Under the pieces are notes generated by a model. That model saw nothing but the letters and a program-made list of their open reading frames with translations. It was not told where the DNA came from and ran no database searches. The translations under genes were made by a program, and so were the position numbers. This document shows, in pieces, positions 9,047 to 16,488 of a stretch of 64,000 bases of DNA (within the stretch, counting starts at the first letter, position 1; the number at the start of each line of letters is the position of its first letter). Source of the DNA: Nocardia altamirensis NBRC 108246 (GTDB lineage: Bacteria > Actinomycetota > Actinomycetes > Mycobacteriales > Mycobacteriaceae). The stretch is taken from contig NZ_BDAY01000003.1 of assembly GCF_001612685.1 (NCBI RefSeq), forward strand, positions 124,001 through 188,000. The letters run 5' to 3'.

Positions 9047-10081
9047 TCACTTACCCGCAGTAGCGGTATCGGCGAGCAGTGCGAGGAAAAGGCGTGACGC
9101 GACGTCTTCGTACGGCTCGGCCATCGGATCCCGGTGGGTGTGCGCGCCCGGCAAAGTGGCCGCGAATCTTCGTGCGGCGGTGGCGAGTGCGTCCATGATC
9201 CCCGCTGATCGTTGGAATGGGGATTTCTTGGTCCAGGCAAGCGATTTGACGGATTCGGGGAGCAGTTGCTCGCAGGCGATTCTGAGGCACAGCTTGTCGA
9301 TCACCTGGTCGTCATTGGTGCGAAAGAGCGCCTGCGGCGCGAAAGTCGCGGCGACTTCCCAGAATCGGACCGTCTGAAATACCCGCACGAAGCGATCCGC
9401 GTATCCGTCGAGAACCAGGGGGTAGAAGTCGGGGACGAGCCGGTAGTAGCTGAAGCTGCTCGCCACCTGCTTCCGGATCATCTGGTCGACGTCGTGCCGC
9501 GCCGGTGGCGAGTCGATGGGGTGCCGCGGTGTCTTTCCGCCGCCGAGAATGACGTCGGCGCCACTGCCGGTGAGGATCGCACCCACCTCGCCGAGTCGGT
9601 CGAGCACCGGCCTCGCGGCGAGAAGCGGGATGGCGTACGAGACCGACCACAGCTCGGGAATGCCGAGCCGCGCGATCGCCTCGCCCGCCAACACAACCAA
9701 CGCGGCCTGGTCCAATTCGACGATCTCGTGCGGCAAGCCGAGCGCGGACGCCGCGGCCTGCGCGTTCGCTCGATCGGTGCCTTCGGCGGTCACCATCGTG
9801 ATCGCTTGCGGACGAATTCCGAGGTGCGCCAACGCCGCTGCGACCAGAATCGAATCGACGCCGCCGGACAGGAACACCACCGGATCACCGGAGTACGCCC
9901 CGAGCAGGGCCTCGAGCCGCGACAAGAGCTCATTTCGGATCAGCGCCGCCGCCGCGACGGGATCGACTACCGACCGCAGCCCCGGATCGGGCGAGGTGAC
10001 ATCGCCCAGATCGGCGACGTACTGCGCCGCCGCGCCGGTCTGCTCGGCGGTGACACTGCCGATCCGGTGCGATGCGGTCAT
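9047..10081 (-). CDS. Stand-alone asparagine-synthase-domain protein
   Basis: 344 residues, ATG at 10081. The PP-loop ATP pyrophosphatase motif SGGVDS is at 72-77, followed by a second family signature TGSGADVILGGG. This is the AMP-forming half of asparagine synthetase. The N-terminal glutaminase half (Cys2) is absent: the 70 residues before the PP-loop show no Ntn-hydrolase sequence. Enzymes with only this half activate a carboxylate for attack by an amine, as in beta-lactam synthetase and lasso-peptide cyclases. No lasso leader-peptidase or RRE gene lies nearby, and both flanking genes are unrelated, so the substrate is unknown. Confidence 0.75.
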   Translation of the reverse strand: MTASHRIGSVTAEQTGAAAQYVADLGDVTSPDPGLRSVVDPVAAAALIRNELLSRLEALLGAYSGDPVVFLSGGVDSILVAAALAHLGIRPQAITMVTAEGTDRANAQAAASALGLPHEIVELDQAALVVLAGEAIARLGIPELWSVSYAIPLLAARPVLDRLGEVGAILTGSGADVILGGGKTPRHPIDSPPARHDVDQMIRKQVASSFSYYRLVPDFYPLVLDGYADRFVRVFQTVRFWEVAATFAPQALFRTNDDQVIDKLCLRIACEQLLPESVKSLAWTKKSPFQRSAGIMDALATAARRFAATLPGAHTHRDPMAEPYEDVASRLFLALLADTATAGK

Positions 10082-10198
10082 GGCTGTCGAAGCCCCTCGA
10101 GCTGGGATGAATACGGCCGACTTACCTTCGCACGAAGATCACCGGCCTCCCATGCGTGGAAACCCGGCACGGGCGGGTCAGGTCCCGCAGCCGGTCGG

Positions 10199-10573
10199 TC
10201 AGCGCGCCCACGGCGCGATGACCGGCGGCTGGCCCGGGATGAGGCCCTGTCCGCCGACGGGTAGCACGACGACCGCTTCGAAGGGTTCGTCGTGGGGATT
10301 GGCCATGGCGAACTGCTGGTGGGCAGGCACGATGAGGGCGTCTCCAGCTGCGACAGTGAAGCTTTCACCGTCCATGGTCACGGTCATCGCGCCGGACAGG
10401 GCGACGAAGATCTCCTCGCGATCGAGGGCGTGCGGCGGGGCATCGACACCAGGCTTGATGGTGAGCCGCCACGCGCAGTTCTCGGTGGAACCGCGGCTCG
10501 GCGCGGCAAGGCCGATGAAGCTCGCGTGCTCGTTCTCGAAGCGGGGGGCTTCGGCGGCGGTGATGAGTGGCAT
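10199..10573 (-). CDS. Cupin-domain protein (second of a tandem pair)
   Basis: 124 residues, a single small beta-barrel cupin. Motif 1 is degenerate (PGVDAPPHALDREEIFVALSG) and motif 2 reads GDALIVPAHQQFAMAN. It is the same length as its upstream neighbour and aligns with it without gaps, sharing MPLI, GLAAPSRG, TEN, REEIFVA and DEPFEAV. Tandem duplication is the simplest explanation. Substrate unknown; small cupins of this type are often sugar, quinone or metabolite binders or dioxygenases. It lies 33 bases downstream of its twin and is probably cotranscribed from the MarR-controlled promoter. Confidence 0.75.
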   Translation of the reverse strand: MPLITAAEAPRFENEHASFIGLAAPSRGSTENCAWRLTIKPGVDAPPHALDREEIFVALSGAMTVTMDGESFTVAAGDALIVPAHQQFAMANPHDEPFEAVVVLPVGGQGLIPGQPPVIAPWAR

Positions 10574-10606
10574 GTGGTCTCCCGTGAAATCGTTTGGTGG
10601 AGTGGA

Positions 10607-10981
10607 CTATTGGGCCCAGGGCGGGCTGACCGGGTCGCCTCCTGGCGCCTGGGCGTATGCGCCGACAGGCAGGATGGCCACGGCCTCGAACGGTTCGTCG
10701 CCCGGCACGGCGATGCTGAAAACGGTTCCTGCCGGAACCACCAGCGCGTCGCCGCCGCGGAAGTCGCGGGTCTCGCCGTCGATGGTGACGCGGGCACTCC
10801 CGGACACAGCGACGAAGATCTCTTCCCGCGACACCGCATGAGCGTGGCCGGGATTGCCGGGGTGCATGGTGAAGCGCCAGACGCTGTTCTCGGTGGCGCC
10901 CCGGCTCGGCGCGGCGAGGCCGACGGCGGTCATGAGTGGGGCCTCGAAGGTTGGCGCGTCGGCGGACTTGATGAGGGGCAT
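10607..10981 (-). CDS. Cupin-domain protein (first of a tandem pair)
   Basis: 124 residues from ATG 10981 (MPLIKS), preferred over an upstream start at 11002 because MPLI is also the start of the twin gene. Cupin motif 1 is HPGNPGHAHAVSREEIFVAV, with histidines suited to metal binding, and motif 2 is GGDALVVPAGTVFSI. Compared with the second copy it keeps more of the canonical histidines. It is divergent from a MarR gene with a palindromic operator between them, so induction by a small molecule bound by MarR is likely (inference). Confidence 0.78.
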   Translation of the reverse strand: MPLIKSADAPTFEAPLMTAVGLAAPSRGATENSVWRFTMHPGNPGHAHAVSREEIFVAVSGSARVTIDGETRDFRGGDALVVPAGTVFSIAVPGDEPFEAVAILPVGAYAQAPGGDPVSPPWAQ

Positions 10982-11009
10982 GGTGTATCTCCAGATATTC
11001 AACTAAGGT

Positions 11010-11027
11010 GTTCAACTAGAGTTGAAC
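11010..11027. promoter_or_regulatory. Palindromic MarR operator between the cupins and the MarR gene
   Basis: GTTCAACT, AG, AGTTGAAC is a perfect 8-bp inverted repeat; a further half-site TTCAACTA lies just left at 10999-11006. It sits between the two divergent starts (10981 and 11051), the standard position for an autoregulating MarR protein. Confidence 0.7.
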
Positions 11028-11050
11028 ATATTGAGGCGGGAGCGTCAAGG

Positions 11051-11497
11051 ATGGATTTCGGAGTCATGCTCGGACAGGCCTATCAAGGATTCGTGCAGCA
11101 GCTGCACGCCCATCTCGCCGCGCACGGCTACCAGCTGACCGGCGCTTCCTACGGCTACACACTCCGCGCGCTAGCCGAAAGCCCGCTCACCGCAACCCAA
11201 TTGGCCGGACAGCTGGGCATCACCGCGCAGGGCGCTGCCAAGGTGGTCGACGAGATGGTCCGGCACGGATACGTCGAGCGTCGACCGGACCCTGCGGACA
11301 AGCGCGCCAAAATCCTGCACCTGTCCGATCGAGGCCGTGACGTCCTCGGCACGGTCCGCAAGTTCCACGCCGACTACGAAAATCAGCTCATCGCCCGAAC
11401 CGGCGCCGACCAGGTCGCCACCGTTCGCGCCGTGCTCACGGAGATCATCGCAGCGGCCGCGGCTTCCTCTGTCGACCGGAGCTTCCGGCCACTGTGA
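11051..11497 (+). CDS. MarR-family transcriptional regulator
   Basis: 148 residues from ATG 11051, with a weak ribosome site. The winged helix-turn-helix is clear: LTATQLAGQLGITAQGAAKVV as the HTH, then RHGYVERRPDPADKRAKIL as the wing with the DxR signature, then the C-terminal dimer helices. MarR proteins usually repress a divergent gene and are released by small phenolic or oxidising ligands. The palindrome at 11010-11027 and the divergent tandem cupins fit that arrangement. Confidence 0.85.
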   Translation: MDFGVMLGQAYQGFVQQLHAHLAAHGYQLTGASYGYTLRALAESPLTATQLAGQLGITAQGAAKVVDEMVRHGYVERRPDPADKRAKILHLSDRGRDVLGTVRKFHADYENQLIARTGADQVATVRAVLTEIIAAAAASSVDRSFRPL

Positions 11498-11547
11498 CCA
11501 GAGCGCCAGCACTCATGGGGCGGTCGAAGACAGCGGATGTGTCCGGC

Positions 11548-12441
11548 TCATGTGAGGCACATGAGGGCGATTCCAGCGGTGACCGTGCAGGTGGCGAGTA
11601 TCCGTGGGGCGCCGAACTTTTCTCCGAACAATGTGGTGCCGACGATCGCGGCGACGATGATGCTGGTTTCCCGCAGCGCGGCGATCTCGGCCAGGGCACC
11701 GCGGGTTTGCGCCCACAGGATCAACCCGTAAGCCGCGATGCTGAGCAGTCCACCGGTCAGGCCGATGTGCCAGACGGGTCGGATCCGCGCGCCCAACCCG
11801 CGCCCGTACCGGCAGAAAACCAGGAACGGGATCGCGACCTGGCCAAGCAGCATCAGCCATGCGATGTAGCCGAGTGTGCTGTGCGCCAGTCGGATACCGA
11901 TCCCGTCGACGACGGTGTAGGAGGCGATGACCACGCCGGTAGCCAGCGCGGCGGCGATGGCGCTTGGTCGGCTCGGGTTGGTGCGATGGCCCCAGCACAC
12001 CAGGCAGACCAGGCCTGCCGAGATCAACAGCACACCGACGAACTGTCCTGCGCGTGGTGTTTCGCCGAGCAGGACGGCTGCGGCAACGGTGACGACCAGC
12101 GGTGCGGTGCCCCGCGCCAGGGGATAGGTCTGGCTGAGATCACCGAGTCGGTAGGACAGCATCAGTAGACCGTTGTAGAGGGTGTGCAGCACTGCCGAGA
12201 CGGCCAGGTACGGCCAGCTACTCGGGCTGGGGCCAGTTGCGATGCCTATCAACGGAATAGCTGCGAGCACACAACCGAGCGGCACCAGGGTCATCGCGGC
12301 GATCTTGTCGGGGATCCAGTGTGCGATCGCGTTCCAGCTGGCGTGCAGCAGCGCAGCGGCGAGGGTGGCGGCCAGGATGGCGGCGGAGATGCCGGAGAGG
12401 GAGGGAACGGCAACGAGCGGTGATACGAAGGCAACAGCCAT
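11548..12441 (-). CDS. EamA/DMT-family membrane transporter
   Basis: 297 residues with ten hydrophobic helices arranged as two repeats of five, the drug/metabolite transporter (EamA) plan. Recognisable pieces are the helix-1 signature LHASWNAIAHW, the end of the first repeat (LLGETPRAGQFVGVLLISAG) and the matching end of the second repeat (GTTLFGEKFGAPRIL). Substrate cannot be read from sequence; relatives export amino acids or other metabolites. It lies directly downstream of the frameshifted GlxA/AraC regulator on the same strand, which may once have controlled it. Confidence 0.85.
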   Translation of the reverse strand: MAVAFVSPLVAVPSLSGISAAILAATLAAALLHASWNAIAHWIPDKIAAMTLVPLGCVLAAIPLIGIATGPSPSSWPYLAVSAVLHTLYNGLLMLSYRLGDLSQTYPLARGTAPLVVTVAAAVLLGETPRAGQFVGVLLISAGLVCLVCWGHRTNPSRPSAIAAALATGVVIASYTVVDGIGIRLAHSTLGYIAWLMLLGQVAIPFLVFCRYGRGLGARIRPVWHIGLTGGLLSIAAYGLILWAQTRGALAEIAALRETSIIVAAIVGTTLFGEKFGAPRILATCTVTAGIALMCLT

Positions 12442-12459
12442 GATTCGGACGACTCTCTG

Positions 12460-13661
12460 TCATTCGGCCCCGTCGCCGGGGCAGCACAGTGGAGTCCTCC
12501 AGGCTTTTATCCCTTCAGATGTCGGCGGTCCGGCCAGTTCCCGGGCCGCCGAGGCGTAGCTCGGTCCAGTCCACGCACACCTGATTGTGTTGTCGCTGAA
12601 GCGGTGTGCGCGCGGAACCCTATACGCGATCGTCGCCGACAGTAGCCGAACCCAGCGGTCCACGCGAATCGCTGAGGTCGTGCCTACCCGCTGTGGGTGC
12701 ATCGGCTGGAACCGGCGCCGGTACTCGGCCGGGCTGACGCTGAGCGCACGGACGAATGCGCGGCGCATCGCCTCGGGTGTGCCGTATCCGCAGGCGCGGG
12801 CGGTCGCTTCGACGCTGTCCCTGGTGTCCTCGAGCCGACGCCGCGCCGCTTCGATGCGCACCCGCTCCACATAGCGTCCAGGGACATCCCGACCTCGGCG
12901 GAAAACGCCCTCGTGAAGTGGCGCGGCGACATGCTGGCCCGTCGCGCGAGGGCGGCCAACGACAAATCCGCTTCGGGATGCTCGGCGATCCACTGCTGCA
13001 CGTCGCGGACCGGTCGTCGCTGGGCCATCTGCGTCGCCAACTGGACGCTGAACTGCGACTGGTCTCCTGGTCGCCGGAGGAACATCACCATGTCCCTGGC
13101 GACGGCCAATGCGGTATCTCGGCCGCAGTCCTCCTCGACCAGCGCAAGCGCCAGGTCGATGCCCGCAGTCACCCCGCCCGAGGTCGCAACGGCGCCCTCG
13201 CGCACGAAGATCGGCTCGGGCAGCACGTGCAGGTCAGGATATTCGGCAGCCAGCTGCTCGCATTTGGCCCAATGCGTGGTAACCCGGCGACCCGCCAGCA
13301 GACCGGCCTCAGCTAGCAAAAATGTACCTGTGCATACCGAAACCAACTGCCGCGCACGGGAGCCGTGACGACGTAGCCATTCGATGACCGGCGGGTCGGG
13401 CAGGCCTCCTTGTAGTCCGCCGGGGACGACCAGCATGTCGAGGTCCGCGACGGTGGCGAGATCGACGTCGGGGGTGATCTGCAAGCCACTGGAGGTCCGC
13501 ACCGGCAAGCCGCCGAGGCTCCCGGTGGCCACGTCGTATGCGGGACTGCGCAGCCCCGCCGGCGCATAGTCGTTCGCATTGACGAACACTTCCAGCGGAC
13601 CGGTCAGATCCAGGCTGTGCATTCCCGGGTACGTGACGAAGAGCACCCGTCGAGTTCGCAT
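12460..13661 (-). pseudogene. GlxA-family AraC regulator with DJ-1/PfpI domain, frameshifted
   Basis: Translation from ATG 13661 gives a full DJ-1/PfpI-type domain (VLFVTYPGMHSLDLTGPLEV; nucleophile-elbow region LVSVCTGTFLLAEAGLL) and then the first AraC helix-turn-helix (LSLAALARRASMSPRHFTRA). At 12881-12883 a run of three G where four are needed breaks the frame: AEVGMS is followed by nonsense. The next frame resumes PGRYVERVRIEAARRRLED and the second HTH GYGTPEAMRRAFVRAL, up to SPAEYRRRF. The resumed frame then continues about 85 residues beyond the family's usual end, to 12460. It is either a real one-base deletion or a sequencing error; the odd tail favours real decay. Confidence 0.7.
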
Positions 13662-13996
13662 GCCCCCAATATGTCACGGCCGTCCGCCATGGCCACAAGG
13701 TCACATCTCCCACCTTTCAGGACACCACCGATCGACAACGAACCAGTCGGCCTTGGCGACGTTGCCGGCGTCGGGAACTGGGTTTCCGGCCGCCGGGAGC
13801 GGCGGACAGCAGCGTGTGTCCGCATAGGATGCGCTTCTCCGCAATTGTTGAGTTGCTGCTGCCGCCAATGTTCCGGGATGATCTCGGGCCGTCACAAATC
13901 TTCGGATCGCGGCGTCCGGCTGCCTCGAACCGCGCGGAATTGCAGGGATCCGTAAATCTCACGTTTGCGCGCATTGATGACGTAATTTGATGACCC
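13662..13996. other. Intergenic region between divergent genes (335 bp), no gene seen
   Basis: This must contain the promoter of the secreted lipase (rightward) and of the GlxA-like regulator (leftward). Short frames on both strands have no ribosome sites or recognisable sequence. I see no strong inverted repeat. Confidence 0.5.
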
Positions 13997-15427
13997 GTGA
14001 AGCATCTGCTGACTGTGGCGACCATGGTTCTGGGTCTTTCCATTACTACCGGGCAGATACCGGCCCGAGCTGAGGTTGATACGCCGGAATATTCGACATC
14101 ATCCGACCCGTCCATGCGCGGCGAGGAGGGTCCGAACCCATTCCAGCAGTGGATCGATACCCATATTCCCGCCCCGACGAAAATGCTGCCGCAAGCGGCA
14201 AAGCCTCTCGGGGCGCCGAGTGATCTGCCGCAAGAACTGACGATGCTCTGGAAAGCGCTGCAGTCCGCACCGACCGGTGACCCACTGTTCGATACTTGGC
14301 CCGCGGATCTCGCCCGTTATGCGCCTGGCGACATTCTGGAGTGGCGAGACGTCACGGCGACCGCAACACCGACGATGCTCCTGCTGAACCTCACCACCAT
14401 TTCCCGCGCCACTCTGCTGAAATTCCGCACCACCAACTCTGCGGGTGAGCCATCCATCGGCACCGCGACACTGGTGCTTCCTTCCACCCGATGGACCGCG
14501 CCCGGCAGCCAGCCCATCCTGGTGAACGCACCGGCCACCAACGCGCTGAACAAGCGCTGCACCCCTGGTTACGTGCTCTCCCATGGCATGGAAGTCCCGA
14601 CCGGCAACGACTTCACACCGTCGCCGACCAGCTGGGCGCTTGAGCATGGCTACGCGCTGGTCATCCCCGACCACGAGGGCCCCCTGATGGCGTATTCGGA
14701 GCCGACGGTCGCCGGACACAACCTGCTCGACTCCATCCGCGCGGTCCGCAATTTCGCCCCTGATCAGTTCGGCGAGAGCAATTTCGCCTCGACCGGGTAC
14801 TCCGGCGGTGCCATTGCTTCGCATGCCGCAGCCATGCTGGTGCAGGAATACGCGCCGGAACTGGTCCCGCATTTCGGCGGTGCGAGCTTCGGCGGGTTGA
14901 TCACCGACTATCGCCGGTTCGCGCACGCTTTCGACGGTTCCTATATCTCCGCGTTCGTCCTCACCACCGTGCTCGCACTCGGCCGGGAACATCCCGAAAT
15001 CCTCGGCCTGATGAACCATGCGGCGCAATGGGTGGCGACGTCACCCCTCAAGGAAAACTGCAGCGGTAGCTTCGGTGCTCTCGGCGTAATGCCGATCCCG
15101 TTCGATGCGGTGGCGAACATCGACAAGCCGCTCGACAGTAGAGCGGCCGAGGCAATCTTCCACCATCTGAGTATGGACGGCCGGAAATCGGGAGTACCGC
15201 TGTTCGTCTACCACGGTGTCCATGATCCGTGGATTCCCGCGTCCGAGGCAGCGCAGCTCTGGCGCGACCAATGTGCGCTGGGTGTTGCGGCGACTTCGAA
15301 TATCGTCGGCGGTGATCATCTGGCCGCCTACGTCAGCTCCTATGGCGCCACCATGGATTGGCTGGATCAACGATTGCGTGGTGTGCCCGCGACCGGAACC
15401 TGCACCACGACACCCGGCGAACGGTGA
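13997..15427 (+). CDS. Secreted lipase of the LIP family
   Basis: 476 residues from GTG 13997. The start carries a Sec signal peptide (MKHLLTVATMVLGLSITTG, cleavage near AQ/ARA at 23-26). The mature part is an alpha/beta hydrolase of the fungal/actinobacterial secretory lipase type: nucleophile elbow GYSGG with Ser269, Asp410 in HGVHDPWIP, and His441 in GGDHL. The segment SWALEHGYALVIPDHEGP is typical of the family. It probably acts outside the cell on acylglycerols or long-chain esters. The gene is monocistronic. Confidence 0.85.
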   Translation: MKHLLTVATMVLGLSITTGQIPARAEVDTPEYSTSSDPSMRGEEGPNPFQQWIDTHIPAPTKMLPQAAKPLGAPSDLPQELTMLWKALQSAPTGDPLFDTWPADLARYAPGDILEWRDVTATATPTMLLLNLTTISRATLLKFRTTNSAGEPSIGTATLVLPSTRWTAPGSQPILVNAPATNALNKRCTPGYVLSHGMEVPTGNDFTPSPTSWALEHGYALVIPDHEGPLMAYSEPTVAGHNLLDSIRAVRNFAPDQFGESNFASTGYSGGAIASHAAAMLVQEYAPELVPHFGGASFGGLITDYRRFAHAFDGSYISAFVLTTVLALGREHPEILGLMNHAAQWVATSPLKENCSGSFGALGVMPIPFDAVANIDKPLDSRAAEAIFHHLSMDGRKSGVPLFVYHGVHDPWIPASEAAQLWRDQCALGVAATSNIVGGDHLAAYVSSYGATMDWLDQRLRGVPATGTCTTTPGER

Positions 15428-16019
15428 GACAGCGCCGCACGATGTGGCCGGGCACCGACCCTGCCCTCAGATCGGACGAGTCGGAGTCCTTGCGTCGGGG
15501 TGGTCGCCGGGTACCGCGGTGGGGTTCGGGATAGGCGCCAGCACCCATCGGGTCATCGCCGACAGTTCACTGGTAGGGGCAGGAGCGTGACTGAGATCGC
15601 GGGCCCGATCAGGAAACTGAACGGTCGGGGGACTATTCGAAGCGGGACATAGAGGGCGAAACCGACGGTGGGCGATTTTTGGGCAATCATCCTAGTCTGC
15701 TCGGGGTGTGCTGGATGGGGAATTGGTGAGCATCGATGATGAGCGACACGCCGGTACGTGGTCGCGGTCATAGGGGAGCGCTACCAACGGGGTAGGGGCG
15801 GTGGGTAGGCGACGAGTCTGTCCGTCGCTGACCATCAGTGGGTCTACGGAATCGTCGCCCGGAAGGCGGATCGTGGCCCATTGATTCGGGACGGAAGTAA
15901 GCGCTGAGCGGCCGCGGAGCGTGCTCCGAAGAGTCTTTGCAGTTCAGTGCGGTATTGCGGGGTGAGTCCCGAGCACTCGGGTGCGGGTTCCGCGGTGGCG
16001 CCCCGAGGGGCGCCGTGGG
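15428..16019. other. Intergenic region (592 bp), no gene supported
   Basis: It lies between the lipase and tRNA-Leu. Several short open frames exist (for example 15553-15771 minus) but none has a ribosome site at the right distance or recognisable sequence. No strong hairpin or repeat was noticed. Confidence 0.45.
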
Positions 16020-16101
16020 TGCGCGAGAGGGGACTTGAACCCCTACGTCCGTGGACACCAGAACCTAAATCTGGCGCGTCTGCCAATTTCGCCACTCGCG
16101 C
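16020..16101 (-). tRNA. tRNA-Leu (anticodon TAG)
   Basis: On the minus strand the acceptor arms GCGCGAG (from 16101) and CTCGCGC (16021-16027) pair perfectly. The anticodon stem-loop CCAGA-TTTAGGT-TCTGG displays TAG, reading CTA leucine codons. The T arm reads GGGG-TTCAAGT-CCCC, and there is a long variable arm as expected of class II tRNA. The length is 82 nt with discriminator A; CCA is not encoded. Confidence 0.93.
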
Positions 16102-16216
16102 GTGATGGTACGACCGTGCAAACTCTACCGGGCTTGACCGACTTCGCGAAGCTCCGGGCGGGCGTGGCGTACTGACGAGTAACCCTACCAGGGATTATAA
16201 CGATTTGATAACTGTC

Positions 16217-16237
16217 AACATGAGGAGCGCTCATGTT
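16217..16237. promoter_or_regulatory. Operator-like inverted repeat 1 upstream of fas
   Basis: AACATGAG and CTCATGTT are perfect 8-bp arms with a 5-base spacer, 21 bp in all, 251 bp before the fas start. Two further copies follow. In mycobacteria the TetR protein FasR binds three inverted repeats in the fas-acpS promoter; position and number match, but the assignment to FasR is inference. Confidence 0.6.
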
Positions 16238-16274
16238 TCGTACGCGTTAGTAACCGGGCAGACCAGCGGCTTCA

Positions 16275-16295
16275 AACATGAGGGAGGGTCATGTT
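16275..16295. promoter_or_regulatory. Operator-like inverted repeat 2 upstream of fas
   Basis: AACATGA and TCATGTT arms around a 7-base spacer; same length (21 bp) and same outer arms as repeat 1, starting 58 bp downstream of it. Confidence 0.6.
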
Positions 16296-16356
16296 CGCCG
16301 CAATTCTGGTACGCACGTACCTAAATACTCGGCGGTAGAGCCTTAGGCGGCGAGCA

Positions 16357-16378
16357 AACGTGAGGATTTCCTCATGAT
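16357..16378. promoter_or_regulatory. Operator-like inverted repeat 3 upstream of fas (weaker)
   Basis: AACGTGAG, 6 bases, CTCATGAT: one mismatch in each outer arm compared with repeats 1 and 2 and one base longer. It is nearest to the gene, 110 bp before the start. Confidence 0.45.
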
Positions 16379-16488
16379 TCTGTGGAATCCTCGCCGTTAT
16401 CAGGCCCCAACGCTGAGGAACACCTGCGCACCGGAGGGAGCGACGTGCCTCGGCGGGCATGTCGCCAGGAGAAGGAAGTCGAACCGAC

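Noticed and set aside
16459..16488. ATG 16459 as the fas start
   Set aside because: Possible, but TTG 16489 follows AGGAGAAGGA at a suitable distance and gives the MTINE start that matches mycobacterial Fas.
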